Program-made: the position numbers and the translations under genes | The notes under the pieces: generated by a model | Database searches by the model: none | What the model saw: the letters and a program-made list of their open reading frames with translations, nothing else | Told to the model about the DNA's origin: nothing | DNA from: Taeniopygia guttata | Taxonomy: Eukaryota; Chordata; Aves; Passeriformes; Estrildidae | DNA: 64,000 nt | Reading direction: 5' to 3' | Assembly: GCF_048771995.1 (NCBI RefSeq) | Contig: NC_133050.1 | Coordinates: 6,212,501 to 6,276,500 of the forward strand | Shown here: in pieces, positions 34,936 through 46,970 of the stretch | Position numbering within the stretch: the stretch's first letter is position 1 | Layout of the letters: each line of letters begins with the position of its first letter

Positions 34936-36290
34936 GACAGGAGTTCATAAAATTTGGCAGCATCTCTGGATGCATGCAGAGCATCCTGGATTTGGGTGTC
35001 CTGGTCAGAGCCCAGCCAGGGCACAGATAAATATGAAATTTGGCAGCAAATCGTTCATGGGAACCAGTGTTTGTGGATTGAACAGAAATAATTAAAATTC
35101 AAATTGTTCCTGGGCTCTCCAGTGGAAATGGAGAGGCAGAATTGGGTTTGCAAAAAGGCTCCTCGACAGCTTCAGGTTTTCAGGAAAATCTTTGGTTGCT
35201 CTGAGCCCTCTGGGATTCAAATAGAAATGCAAATAACAGATTAAAATTTAAAAAAATTAAAATAATTTAACTACTCACACGATTCAACTGCTGAATTTTA
35301 CGTCCCTGTTGGAAAAAGGATCCTTTTCACCTTCTCTGCCCTGAAATGGGAATAACTGAGTGAGGCTCTGCTGGTTCCCCACGAGGCAGCAGCTCTGTAG
35401 GAACTGACAGAATTTTGTCAGCTGCTGCCACTTTGGCATCTTTTCCTAAGGCATTTTTTGGTAAAAATCTGATTTTTCTCACCCGCTGGGGCTCCATTTC
35501 TCAGCAAACACAAATGTGGATTTTTTCCCCCTTCATCCATCCACGACCAGGATTTCTGCCTGAGGTTGTAGTAGATTTTCTCAGCGTCTTAAATTTCTTC
35601 AATTCTTAAATTTATTAAATTCCTTCTAGCTCGAGCTCTGTGGCTCAGAAAACGAGTTCCCCCCATTGGAAATTGCTGTAAATCTCTTTCAATCCTCATT
35701 TTTTTGCACTAAGCAATTGCATTGTTGCAATTCAAGCAACTTTTCACAATTTTTCCTCAGAAAATGCTTTCCACTCCAAAGATCTGACCAGGACTAAAAG
35801 CAGCAACAAAAATTCATTTTTTTTTCCCTTCGGTGTGAAAAGCATGGCTAAGCCTAGATGATCTTAAAATTCCTTTAGTTGCAAAGGAAAAATGAATTTT
35901 TTGTCAAGGAAACATGCTCAGGGTAAATAGACTTAGGCTGTCGGGCAGGTAGGAGTAGGTCCAACACTCTTCTGGAATAATAGGAAACTGAAAAATGTGC
36001 AGATATATATATTTTTTAAAAACATAAAATAGACAGTAAAGTGACAGCGGACTCACTGTAAAATCTCCCAGGTGTGGTTATTCTTTACCTTGTGTCTTCT
36101 GTTGTAAAATGAACTTGGACAGTTACAACTTTGTGTGGAGAAATAAAAAAATAAAATTTAAAAAAAAAAAAGAAAAAAGGTAAAAAAACCCGAACTCAAC
36201 CTGTGTGAAACTGCATAATGCTATCAGCTAACCTACATTCTGTAATGCTACCTTGTATGTTGGATTTGTTAACGCACATTGAGCGTGCAA

Positions 36291-36296
36291 AATAAA
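36291..36296 (+). terminator. SYT11: SYT11 poly(A) signal AATAAA
   Basis: AATAAA followed about 20-50 bp later by a GT-rich stretch (CTGCCGTGTGTGACCGTG), the usual layout of a cleavage site. Confidence 0.65.
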
Positions 36297-36589
36297 AATT
36301 AAATCACTTTAATTCTGCTGCCTCTGCCGTGTGTGACCGTGGGCAACAACCAACAGCACTGAAAACTCCTCAGCCCAGCCCAAAGCAGTCAGTCAGCTGC
36401 ATTAATTGGGTATAATTTGGTTTAATTTGATATAATTTGGGTTGATTTGGTAGAATTTGGTGGCATAGGCAAAAGAGAAGTAAAAAAAGCAAATATCTTT
36501 TTCCATTCATCAATCAGTGAAATCTTTCCCATTATTCCTTTTATCTCTCAGTGCTGGTTTAATCCACCAGCAGACCCAAAGATTGTTGG

Positions 36590-36950
36590 GAAAAACAAAT
36601 CCCTCATTTTTCTCCATTTTCTGGAAAGACAAATCCCTCCTTTTTCCCCATTTTCTGGAAAGACAAATCCCTCCTTTTTCTCCATTTTCTGGAAAGACAA
36701 ATCCCTCTTTTTCCCCATTTTCTGGAAAGACAAATCCCTCCTTTTTCCCCATTTTCTGGAAAGACACATCCCTCCTTTTCCCCATTTTCTGAAAAGACAA
36801 ATCCCTCCTTTCCCCACATTTTCTGGAAAGACAAATCCCTCCTTTTTCCCAATTATTTGGAAAGAAAATCCCTCCTTTTCCCCCATTTTCTGGAAAGACA
36901 AATCCCTCCTTCCTCCCCACTTTTTGAAAAGAAAATCCTTCATTTTTCTC
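36590..36950. repeat. 34-bp minisatellite downstream of SYT11
   Basis: CTGGAAAGACAAATCCCTCC TTTTTCCCCATTTT, about ten units; begins about 275 bp past the SYT11 poly(A) site. Confidence 0.88.
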
Positions 36951-37169
36951 CATTCCAACGTTTGGCTCAGGAGCAGCAGCCACAGAAGGTATAATTTCAA
37001 ATATAATTTCAAATATAAATATAATAACAAAACCACCAGGACCCAGCAGGATCCTGCAGGTAACCAATGACCCAGCCTGGAGATAATCAGGGTGGCCTAA
37101 ATGTGACCTGCCAGGACCCAAAAAAAATGAGAGAGGGATTATCCAGAAGTGCCAAGGACACAGGGAATG

Positions 37170-37480
37170 GTTTCACAGATGGTGGAAGGTGTCCCTGCCC
37201 ATGAAACTGGGTAAGTTTTAAATTCTATTTCAATCCAAACCATTCCATAATCCTATAAGAGAATTCCCCCCACCAAAAACCCCCTCGCACCTAAACTGGG
37301 GTGGGGGTTAATGAGCTCCTGAGCTCATTAATCTTTGAACATTTGGGATTAAATCCATTAAAACAGATTTTTCAGGGCTGCCCCCGGATCCCTGGCAGTG
37401 CCCAAGGCCAGGCTGGACAGTGACATTTGTCCCTGCCATGGCAGGGGTGGCACTGGGTGGGATTTAAGGCCCTTCCATCC
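37170..37480 (+). mobile_element. CR1 LINE 3' fragments
   Basis: 37,170-37,260 matches the copy at 32,490 (including flanks, so a segment may have been copied). 37,385-37,470 has CAAGGCCAGGCTGGACA and a degenerate CR1 end. Intergenic. Confidence 0.65.
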
Positions 37481-37499
37481 CTTTGGCTGATTTATCAGG

Positions 37500-37857
37500 G
37501 CAATAAACAGAATTATTGAGCAGTTGGCAGAAACTATTCAGCCCAAGTGCACAGTCACCGATTGTCTTCTCCTTGTGCAGAATGTGGAAGGGAATTTCTC
37601 TTCACCGCTCTCTGCTTGACTCCAGCGCTGCAGGCCTTTCAAAAGCGGCGGGTTTCAGTCTCTTACCCCCTTCAGCCGGACAGAAACAAAAGGATTTGCA
37701 TCATAAAAGGAAGGAAAAAGAAAGGGAAAAAGTGTGAACGGAATGGGTTCGACAGGGCGTGAAAAGCGGGATGGTTTTGTGGAGAGTGTGGAAGCTCAGC
37801 AGCTCAGGCCCTGCTCGATTCCCACCTCCCCTGGCCGTGCTGCTGAGCAGCGGGGTC
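37500..37857. other. Unique intergenic sequence
   Basis: No gene or repeat recognised between the CR1 fragments and the pyrimidine tract. Confidence 0.5.
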
Positions 37858-39508
37858 CTCCTTCCTCTCCTCCTCCTCCACCTCTTCCTCCTTCTCCTCC
37901 TCCATCCTCCTTCTCCTCTTCTTCCTCCTTCTCCTCCTCCATCCTCCTTCTCCATCCTCCTCCTCCTCCATCCTCCTTCTTCTTCTCATCCTCCTCCATC
38001 CTCCTCCTCCTCCATCCTCCTTCTTCTTCTCATCCTCCTCCATCCTCCTCCTCCTCTTCCTCCTTCTCCTCCTCCATCCTCCTCCTCCTCTTCCTCCTTC
38101 TCCTCCTCCTCCTCCTCCTCCTCTTCCTCCTTCTCCTCCTCCATCCTCTCCTCCTTCTCCACCATCTCCTCCTCCTCTTCCTCCATCCTCCTTCTTCTCC
38201 TCCTCCTCCCCTTCATCCATCCTCATCCTCCATCATCTCCTCCTCCTCCATCTCCTCTTCCTCCTCCTCTATCCTTCTCCATCCTCCTCCTCCTCCATCC
38301 TCCTTCTTCTCCTCCTTCTCCATCCTCCTCCTCCTCTTCCTCCTTCTCCTCCTTCATCCTCTCCTCCATCTCCTCCTCCTCTTCCTCCATTCTCCTTCTT
38401 CTCCTCCATCTCCTCCTCCTCTTCCTCCTTCTCTTCCTCCTCCTTCCTCTCCTCCTCCTCCTCCTCTTCCTCCTTCTCCTCCATCTCCTCCTCCTCTTCC
38501 TCCATCCTTCTTCTTCTCCTCCTCCTCCCCCTCATCCATCCTCATCCTCCATCATCTCCTCCTCCTCCATCCTCCTCCTTCTTCTCCTCCTTCTCCATCC
38601 TCCTCCTCCTCTTCCTCCTTCTCCTCCTCCATCCTCCTTCTTCTTCTCCTCCTCCATCCTCCTCCTCCTCCTTCTCCTCCTCCTCCTTCTTCTTCTCCTC
38701 CTTCTCCTCCTCCATCCTCCTTTTTCTTCTCCTCCTCCTCCATCCTCCTTCTTCTCCTCCTCCTTCTCCATCCTCCTCCTCCTCTTCCTCCTTCTCCTCC
38801 TCCATCCTCCTCCTCCATCCTCCTTCTTCTCCTCCTTCCTCTCCTCCTCCTCCTCCTCCTTCTTCTCCTCCTCCTCCTCCTCCATCTCCTCCTCCTCTTC
38901 CTCCATCCTCCTTCTTCTCCTCCTTCTCCATCCTCATCCTCCTCCTCCATCTCCTCCTCCTCCTCTATCCTCCATCCTCCTCCTCCTCTTCCTCCTTCTC
39001 CTCCTCCATCCTCTCCTCCTCCTTCTTCTCCTCCTTCTCCTCCATCTCCTCCTCCTCTTCCTCCATCCTCCTTCTTCTCCTCCTCCATCCTCTTCCTCTA
39101 TCCTCCTTGTTCTCCTCCTCCTCCCCCTCATCCATCCTCATCCTCCATCATCTCCTCCTCCTCCATCTCCTCTTCCTCCTTCTCCTCTATCCTTCTCCAT
39201 CCTCCTCCTCTTCCTCCTTCTCCTCCTCCATCCTCTCCTCCTCCTTCTTCTCCTCCATCTCCTCCTCCTCTTCCTCCATCCTCCTTCTTCTCCATCCTCA
39301 TCCTCCTCCATCTCCTCCTCCATCTCCTCTTCCTCCTTCTCCTCCATCCTTCTCCATCCTCCTCATCCTCCTCCATCTTCCTCCTTCTCCTCCTCCTCCT
39401 CTTCCATCCTCCTCCATCCATCCTCCTCCACCTCTTCCTCCTTCTTCTCCTCCTCCTCCTCTTCCTCCATCCTCTCTTCCTCCATCTCCATCTCCTCCTC
39501 CTCCTCCC
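37858..39508. repeat. 1.65-kb pure pyrimidine tract (TCC/TTC/TCT)
   Basis: Plus strand is almost entirely C and T with occasional A in CATCC and CATCTCC. The minus strand is a G/A tract. Ser/Leu/Pro and Glu/Arg/Gly frames of 600 codons over it come from its composition. Confidence 0.95.
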
Positions 39509-41594
39509 TCCTGGACGACATGAGGACACTACAGGAGAATTATTTCAGAGAGGGGATTTTTAAGCCCGATAGAAAATTTATATATTTGGTATTTCTACGT
39601 AAACTTGGAGAGAAGAAATTAATTAGAAATTTTATAGAATAAGGCAGCCATTGTTGAGAGAGAAACAGAATTAAAAATAAGTTTTAAAGGATAGTTTTGT
39701 AAATAAGATTAGATAATTTTGGAAAAATAGAATTAAGAAAGATGTACCGTAGTAGGATTTTACCAGAGGTAATTTTAGATGATAAAATGTTCATATTTCA
39801 ACAAATCAGCACCAGACTCACAGAATTTTTAGGCTTTGCACCACTTAAATACCATTTTTTTGTGTCACAGCACTCTCAGGATGAGCAACCCCACCACAGA
39901 CCGACACATCCAGTGCAAAGGTTTGTATTAAAAATTATATATATTGTGTCAAATAAAAGGATTGTTCTGTGTACAAATTTATACATGACGAAAAATAAAA
40001 CTCTTTGAATAACACTGCGTAAAAAAAAAAAAAGACAAAAAAAAAAGTGAAAAAAGTGCTGGCTGCTGTTCTGCCCTACAAATTCTAGAAGCAACGGGCA
40101 TTAGTAAACACCTAAACTGCACCTAAAATTCCATTTTTTAGGGGTGAAAATAGTCCTGTACAGCATTCAGCGCCTCTGCTGTGCTCTGAGAGCTGATGGA
40201 AATTTTAAGGAAAAGCACTGGGAAATGCATCATCACCATCAGGCCCCAGCTCTGCAACACCTGACAGAGCCAAAAATGCTTTGGAGCCACTTCTTAGCTC
40301 ATTCCTCCTCCTCTTCCTCCAGTTTTTGGCTTTTAATCTGAGTTTTAGACAGCTTTTAATCCAAAAATGAGAACATCAGTGATGGCTGCTCACACAGGAA
40401 GGGGGAAGAGTCTGAAATTCTGAACAATCTGAATTTTCCTTCAGCCTCTTCCAAGCCAATTTTTGATTGTGTGATTGCTGCCAGAGCAGCACAGCACTGG
40501 GAGGAGATGAGAAATGGAAACCAATTTAAATGTTAAACAAAGTAAATATAAGATGCAGCCCCTGCCACACTTCTCTTCTGTTTAAGTCTTCCACAAAGAA
40601 AATATTCTTCAAACCAACAGGCACAGGATTTCCATCCCTGTCTTAGGTAATAAGGAGGTTTTTTTACATATATATATATATATATTTTTTTTTATCCTCA
40701 CTTCCTTTACCATCTCTTTTCCACCTGGGTTTTCAGTTTGGGTGGCACTGCCAGTGCAGCACAGATAGATCACTTCAGTCTAATTAGCTCTTTCAAAATG
40801 AAGGATTCCAGGCACTTGGTGCAGAAAAGCTGCTGAGTTACCCAGCTGTGATCTGTCCTGTTGTTAAACAGCAAAATCCAGAGGATTTTGGAGGTGTTTA
40901 AAGGACTGAATGCTCTGCTCTGGCTCACAGGGTGGTGCTGGCTCACAGGTTGGACTTGCTGATGTCAGAATTCTTTCCAGTTGAAATTATTCTGTGATTC
41001 TGGCTTGTTTATGTCCCACCTACAGTAATAATAATTTCCAGTTGAAATTATTCTGTGATTCTGGCTTGTTTCTATCACTGCTGGTGAACTGATCACTTGG
41101 ATGAGCTTGCACACAAATATTCCACTTCAGTTTTCCTGGAAAGAAATCTGTCCCATGAGGGCACAAGAAATTTGGTGACCTCCAAGGCCATAATTCTCAC
41201 ACTGTGGGCTGTTGTTGTGGAGAGCAGCAAAATCCTCTTTTCCAACTGGGAAAAACCACAGATTCAGTGAGGCTGGGTCCAACTGCAGCAATGCTTTGCA
41301 CAGTTCAGCTCCCAGAGTGCTGTGACCAAACACTCCAAAGTGCAAGGCCACAAACCCACGGCCAACACCTGCTGGGTCCAGTAAAAAAAATGACAACAAA
41401 CAAAGTACAACTGTCACTGGGTGTGAAGTTCAACCCCCAGAATCAAGGCAACATGGTTCTAAACAAAAACAACGGGCAGAGGCAGCCATTCCCTCACAAA
41501 GTCCCCTCAGGTGTCACCTCTCAGCGTTGTCACCGAGCTCCTTTGGCTACAAAAGGTCACAGCTTTTGTCCTGTTGTGCAAAGGAATTTTCTCT
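39509..41594 (-). other. RIT1: RIT1 3' UTR and 3' flank, boundary unknown
   Basis: No coding signal. Human RIT1 has a long 3' UTR, so much of 40.3-41.6 kb may be transcribed. ATTAAA on the minus strand occurs near 40,332 and 40,353. A short direct duplication (CCAGTTGAAATTATTCTGTG) lies at 40,977 and 41,038. A plus-strand AATAAA with an A run is at 39,994. Confidence 0.4.
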
Positions 41595-41825
41595 TCAAGT
41601 GACCGAATCCTTCTTCCTCCTAAAGGGGGACTTGAGTCTTTTCCAGACGCTGCTTTTGGGCTTGGATTTCTTCTCCATGGCCATCACGGCCTCCTTCTCC
41701 TTGCGGCGGATCTCGCGCACCAGCGCGTGGAAAACGTCGTCGATGTAGTAGCGGAACGCGGCCGACGTCTCGAAGAAGGGGCAGCTGAACTCCCGGGCCA
41801 AGGCAGAGCCTTCCTCCTTGGACAC
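41595..41825 (-). CDS. RIT1: RIT1 coding exon 5 (terminal)
   Basis: 76 codons plus [16 protein letters not shown], the G5 motif and the polybasic tail. Confidence 0.96.
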   Translation of the reverse strand: MSKEEGSALAREFSCPFFETSAAFRYYIDDVFHALVREIRRKEKEAVMAMEKKSKPKSSVWKRLKSPFRRKKDSVT

Positions 41826-44800
41826 CTGGAAAATGAGTTCACACCCTGGTCAGGGAAGCCAAACCCCAGGAGTTTATTCCTTTGCCTGTTTTGCTCTCTG
41901 TCCCTCTGTGTGAACACTCCAAGTCCCAGCAAAGATCATTTCCACCAAGCTCCAAAGGTTTCCCATGCTAAGACAGAGCCTTCCTTTTCAGACACATGGA
42001 AAATTAGTGGTCAGGGAACCTAAACCTCAGGATTTTATTCCTTTCTCTTTCTCTGTTTTGCTCTCTGTCCCTCTGCTCCAAGCCCCAGCACAGAACATTC
42101 CCATCAAGCTCCAATGTTTCTCCTGCTAAGGCAGAACCTTCCTCCTTGGAAAATGAGTTCACACCCTGGTCAAGGAAGAAAACCCCAGGAGTTTATTCCT
42201 TTGCCTTTCCCTGTTTTGCACTCTGTCCCTCTGTGAGGGCACTCCGAGCCTCAGCACAGATAAATTCCACCCAGCCCCAAAGGTTTCCAAAGGATTGATT
42301 CCGCCCAAACCCATGGAGAAGAAGGTGAAGAAGCAGGACCAGCCTCCACCCTAAAACCTCAATCTTGTTTTAGATGTATTACTATATTCCAAAACCTTAA
42401 ACTCTAAGTTCTTTACTATGTGATATTATATTCTTCTATTCAAACTACACACTCCTAATGTCAGTTTTATTATTCAAATTTGGAAGTTTTCTCCACGTCT
42501 CAGGTGAAATGCAGCGTCCTCTTGCTCTGTCAGCACAGAAAGTCAAAAATGTGGACAAAAATTCTCAGTAACCAGAGATACAACAGACTTTGTTTCACTT
42601 AAACTCTGAGTTCTTTACCATGTGATATTATATACTTCTGCTTGAAGTACACACTCCTAATCTCAGTTCTATTATTCAATTTTGGAAGTTTTATCCATGG
42701 CCTCAGGTGAAATGGACTGTTCTCTTGTTCTGCCAGCACAGAAAGTCTAAAATTCTCATTAACCTGTGTCCCAACAAACTTTGTTTCACTTAAACTCTGA
42801 GTTCTTTACCATGTGATATTACACATTTCCATTCAAACTACACACTCCTCCTCTCCATTTTATTATTCAATTTTGGAAGTTTTCTCCATAGTCTCAGATG
42901 AAATGCAGTGTTCTCTTGCTCTGTCAGCACAGAAAGCCAAAATTTCTCAGTAACCAGGGTCTCAAGAAGGAACAGACAATCCAACACACTTTGTGCCCGC
43001 TGTGATGAAAAACCTGTTTTTCAGGCACCAAACCAGCGACAACACAAAAAAAAACACACAGGGAGAAGAAAGGGACAAAACCCTGTGGTTCTGCTGCATT
43101 TCCCAGGAGGAAAAGCAGCTGGGGGAGGGCTCCTGGTGGGCCTTACCTGGCGCAGCTGGCTCAGGTCAGACTTGTTGCCCACCAGCACCACGGGCGTGTC
43201 GTCGGTGCGGCGCACGCGGTAAATGAGCTGCTTGAAGTCGCGCACCTCGTGGAAGCTGCGCCGGTCCGTGATGGAGTAGCAGATGATGAAACCCTCGCCA
43301 GCCCTCATGTACTGGTCCCTCATGGCTGTGAATTCTGCCTGGAAACACACATTTGTGCCATTTTAGTTCCACTAATTGGAATTTTGGAGGAGTGTGTACT
43401 TGTTGACAGAGTGATTAAATTATTCTTTGTCTGCTCAAAAAGCCCAGAAGTTTCTCTCCTCACCTCATGACGTTTTGGACTTCACATTTCTCTCCCTCTC
43501 AGGATTTTTCATAGAGGAGCACAGACAGAAATGAAAGGGAAAACAATTTCTATTTCTGCTCCTTGCTTTTCCCATGTGGAATGTGTTTGGAGAATTGTTT
43601 ACCTGGGGTGTTGCTTGGTTGGATTTTGATGAGGATTGTTTGAGCCTGGTGGCCAATCCAACCCAATCCAATCCAATCCAACCCAATCCAACCCAATCCA
43701 ACCCAACCCAACCCAATCCAATCCAATCCAATCCAATCCAACCCAACCCAATCCAATCCAATCCAATCCAATCCAATCCAATCCAATCCAATCCAATCCA
43801 ATCCAATCCAATCCAATCCAATCCAATCCAACCCACCTGGGGCTGGACTCTCCAGAGAGGGTCACGAGTTGTGTTAGAGTTAGAGAAAGTATTATGTAGA
43901 TTTAGTATCTTCCTTTTTATATAGGATATTAATGTATTTTAGCATAGTTATAATAAAGAAATCATTCAGCCTTCTGAATTGAGTCAGACATTGTCATTTC
44001 TTCCCATTGGGTTCACCTGCATTTACAATAATAATTCACTCCTGAGAAGCAACAGAGCTCCAAGCCCCAGTTTGGAATATAAAAAATAAAAAAACAAACC
44101 AAAACATTCTTTATGCAGGATTTCTGTCCTCACACCTGATCATTACAGAATGCTTCCCATTCACCTGGGATTACTCACACACCTGTCCTGCTGTGTCCAA
44201 AATATCCAGGTTGGCAGGTTCGTCATCGATGCGAATCCGGATTTTATAGGCGTCCTCTGGATCCCAGGACATGAGAAAGATTGGGAAACAAGCACAGCAC
44301 TCATCAGCTCACAAAGAAAAAGCTACCCCAAAACCACCCAGCCTGCCAGGAGCGCTGGACTACCTCAGTCTGAGCTTTGTTTCGGTTAAATGAAGTTAAA
44401 TTTCTAATTGTTCTGGTGTGATTTAACATTTCATGTGTGAAAATCGTCGGCACACAGCCCAGAAATTCATTTTGGTCACCTTGGTGGAAAACACAAAGGA
44501 GTAACATTTTGTTTTCCTCAAAGCCAGAAAAGATCTGTGGTTCAAGAGAAGAACTGGTCACCAACAACTGCTGATTTCTTAGAATATATGTAATTTCTTA
44601 GAATTATAAGAATTCTAAGCATATCAGCAAAATTCTAAGCATATCAGCAAAATATATGAAACATTATATATGTTTCATATATATATATAAAACATATAAT
44701 ATGTTTCATTCATAAATGTTATACAGGTAAATATAATTATATATGTAAATATTATTTATTATAAACACCATATAAAAATGATCTGTCTATCAATATATAA

Positions 44801-46837
44801 ATACACAAATATTCTGTCCCTCTCAGTCAGCACTCCCACACTTTAAGAACTCATTCTCAGCAAGAATTTGGCTTTTTTACCCTCAACTTTTCCTTCCACT
44901 GGGTAACTGTTGGTTCAGGTTTCTCCTGGAGATGCTGCTGAGGTTCTACAGCACCAGAGTGAGTTGTTGAGCATTCCACCCCTCTCAATTTCTCAAACAC
45001 AGGGAAGAATTTGGCATGACAAGTGAACAGCAAAGAGCTGATCACAGCACAGGGTCAGGAATTTGTGAGCAGACAGCTAAAAATGGCTCAGCAGCAGTTT
45101 CAAACCCTGGCTGCCAACACAGACAGACATGGACAGGGACACACAGGGACAGACTGGGATGGACAGGGACGGACTGGGATGGACAGGGACACACAAGGAC
45201 AGACTGGGATGGACAGGGACACACAGGGATGGACAGGGACAGACAGGGATGGACAGGGATGGACAGGGACAGCCAGGGATGGACAGGGACAGACTGGGAC
45301 ACACAGGGATGGACAGGGATGGACAGGGACACACAGGGATGGACAGGGACAGACTGGGATGGACAGGGACAGAAAGGGACAGCCACGGATGGACAGGGAT
45401 GGACTGGGATGGACAGGGACAGCCAGGGATGGACAAGGACACACAGGGACACACAGGGACAGGCAGGGACAGACTGGGATGGACAGGGACAGACTGGGAC
45501 ACACAGGGACAGACTGGGATGGACAGGGATGGACAGGGACACACAGGGATGGATAGGGACAGACTGGGACACACAGGGACAGCCAAGGACAGACTGGGAT
45601 GGACAGGGACAGAAAGGGACAGCCAGGGATGGACAGGGACAGCCAGGGATGGATAGGGACAGCCAGGGACAGACTGGGATGGACAGGGACAGAAAGGGAC
45701 AGCCAGGGATGGACAGGGACGGACTGGGATGGACAGGGACAGCCAGGGATGGACAGGGAAACACAGGGACAGCCAGGGACAGACTGGGATGGACAGGGAC
45801 AGACTGGGATGGACAGGGATGGACTGGGACACACAGAGACACCCACAGAAATCCAGAGACACCCAGGGACACCTGAGGACACCCAGGAACACATAGAGGC
45901 ACCCAGGGACACTCAGAGACACCCAAGGACACCCAGGGACACCCAGGGACGCTCAGGGACACCAGGGACACTCAGAGACACCCAGGAACACTCAGAGACA
46001 CCCAGGGACAGCCAGGGCTGAGGCCCCTCTCAGCTGGGGCTCCTCTCCACTCCTCTCCAGGCTGAGCAGCCCCAGCTCCCTCAGCCTTTCCTGGGCAGGG
46101 ACCCTCCAAAGCCCTTCAGCATCTCTGTCCCCCTTCAGGAGCTCCCTGGCCCTGCTGTGCTGAGGCTCCCAGAGCTGGACACGGCACTCCAGAGGTTCAG
46201 CACTCCCTGGATCCCTCCCTGACCTGCTGGGAATGCTCGTCCTGATGAGTGATCAAAGATCCATCTCCAGCCAGATTTACAGATATCTTACAATTGAATA
46301 CTTTAAAGCAATGGACAGCTAGAGCTTGACCTGCCAAGGGAACGAATCAACAGAAAATACATTTTCCTCACCGATGGTGGGGTCGTGGTCCTCTGGGAAG
46401 CGGTGACTGATGAACTGCATGGTCATGGCTGGAAGACAAACCGGGCAACAACTGAGCAGCTCAGCCACGGCACAGAACCCAACCGAGCGCGGGGACCGCA
46501 ACCGGCCCGGGGATGCTCCGCCCGTGCCCAGGCGGGACCAGCTCCGGGATGCGGCCGGAGGCGGAAGGCGATGACCGGGACAGCCCGGGATGGGTCGGGA
46601 CAGCTCGGGAGGAGCCGGGACAGCTCGGCAGGGACACCCCGGGAGGATCAGGAAGGGTCGGCTCCTCTCGGGAGGAGCGGCACCGCGCCCAGAACGGGGC
46701 TCTGGTCCGGGAACGCGGCTCCCCCCGGCCCCGCACTCACCGCTCTTGCCGACGCCGCCCGCGCCCAGCATCACCAGTTTGTACTCCCGGGACTGTCCCG
46801 GGCCGCCGCCGCCGCCCGGGCGGGCTCCGGGATCCAT
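41595..46837 (-). CDS. RIT1: RIT1, Ras-like GTPase without CAAX box (complete, 5 coding exons)
   Basis: Small GTPase acting upstream of MAPK/p38 signalling; human gain-of-function changes cause Noonan syndrome. 216 aa (human 219; the N-terminus is about 3 residues shorter). G1 GAGGVGKS at 25-32, effector DPTIED around 48-53, G3 DTAGQ at 72-76, G4 NKSD at about 131-134 and G5 ETSA at about 159-162. The C-terminus is a polybasic tail ([15 protein letters not shown]) with no prenylation motif, as known for RIT proteins that bind membrane by charge. All five junctions are GT-AG and in phase. The 3' end is not fixed; ATTAAA-type signals occur on this strand near 40,332 and 40,353. Confidence 0.97.
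42335..42970 (+). mobile_element. Dispersed repeat, probably LTR-derived, three tandem partial copies (RIT1 intron 4)
   Basis: The motif series ...GAGTTCTTTACCATGTGATATTA...CAATTTTGGAAGTTTTCTCC...CTCTGTCAGCACAGAAAG occurs at 42,390, 42,600 and 42,790. It is related to 19,060-19,312. Fossil. Confidence 0.55.
43147..43338 (-). CDS. RIT1: RIT1 coding exon 4
   Basis: 64 codons, [20 protein letters not shown] to [10 protein letters not shown], switch II to G4. Confidence 0.96.
43575..44027 (+). mobile_element. Solo LTR of an endogenous retrovirus, with internal pentamer array
   Basis: Begins TGTGGAATGTGTTTGGAGAA and ends GTTCACCTGCATTTACA, with AATAAA about 75 bp before the end and AGCCTTCTGAATTGAGTCAG in R/U5; this pattern is typical of passerine ERV LTRs. 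No internal genes. No clear target-site duplication. In RIT1 intron 3. Confidence 0.7.
43655..43835. repeat. (ATCCA)n pentanucleotide array inside the LTR
   Basis: About 36 units of ATCCA/ACCCA lie between the LTR sequence GGTGGCCA and CCTGGGGCTGGACTC. Confidence 0.95.
44183..44256 (-). CDS. RIT1: RIT1 coding exon 3
   Basis: [19 protein letters not shown] then DTAGQ. Donor CAG|GTGTGT. Confidence 0.96.
44580..44815. repeat. AT-rich low-complexity tract (RIT1 intron 2)
   Basis: TATATAT, TTTCATATAT and AATATA motifs. No other feature is recognised nearby. Confidence 0.7.
45125..46015 (-). repeat. 10-bp VNTR joined to CR1 (locus B, RIT1 intron 2)
   Basis: GGGATGGACA / GGGACACACA / GGGACAGACT units, about 88 copies, grading into GGGACACCCA units near the CR1 junction at 46,015. 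Confidence 0.88.
46016..46240 (-). mobile_element. CR1 3' module attached to VNTR (locus B)
   Basis: Antisense CR1: same junction as loci A and C, continuing through CTGGGAGCCTCAGCACAGCA to CCAGGGAGTGCTGAACCTCT on the minus strand. Confidence 0.85.
46372..46428 (-). CDS. RIT1: RIT1 coding exon 2
   Basis: 57 nt: [18 protein letters not shown], switch I. Donor G|GTGAGG. Confidence 0.96.
46741..46837 (-). CDS. RIT1: RIT1 coding exon 1
   Basis: MDPGARP, a glycine run, then [16 protein letters not shown]. 97 nt, donor G|GTGAGTG. The 5' end is CpG-rich. Confidence 0.95.
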
Positions 46838-46970
46838 CGCCGGCCCCTCAGCGCCGCCCCGGCCCCGCTCCAGCGACACCAAAATGGCGGCGGCGCCTCC
46901 GCCTCAGCGCCCGCGCGGGCCCGCCCCGGCCGCGCGCGCAGCGGGCGGGAGCGACGGCGGCTCGGCGGGG
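46838..46970 (-). promoter_or_regulatory. RIT1: RIT1 5' UTR and CpG promoter
   Basis: CpG-rich and TATA-less. It contains a YY1-like AAAATGGCGGCGG element near 46,881-46,893 in a context usual for housekeeping start sites. A CpG-rich minisatellite begins directly upstream. Confidence 0.6.

Larger units (their letters stand above)
33285..36315 (+). other. SYT11: SYT11 3' UTR
   Basis: About 3 kb without coding signal between the stop and the strongest poly(A) signal. It contains a 33-bp direct duplication near 33,750-33,805, a roughly 39-bp unit repeated three times at 34,825-34,935, and AT-rich patches. Length fits the long mammalian SYT11 3' UTR. An earlier AATAAA cluster at about 36,142 could give a slightly shorter form. 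Confidence 0.65.

Noticed and set aside
37734-39642. Two overlapping plus-strand frames of about 610-630 codons (Ser/Leu/Pro) and Glu/Arg/Gly frames on the other strand
   Set aside because: They lie entirely on the pure pyrimidine tract; stop codons are rare there by composition. No splice or start context, no domain.
45016-45971. Frames of 270-309 codons with [10 protein letters not shown]-like or VPVHPSLSL-like repeats
   Set aside because: Translation of the 10-bp VNTR; open on both strands simultaneously.
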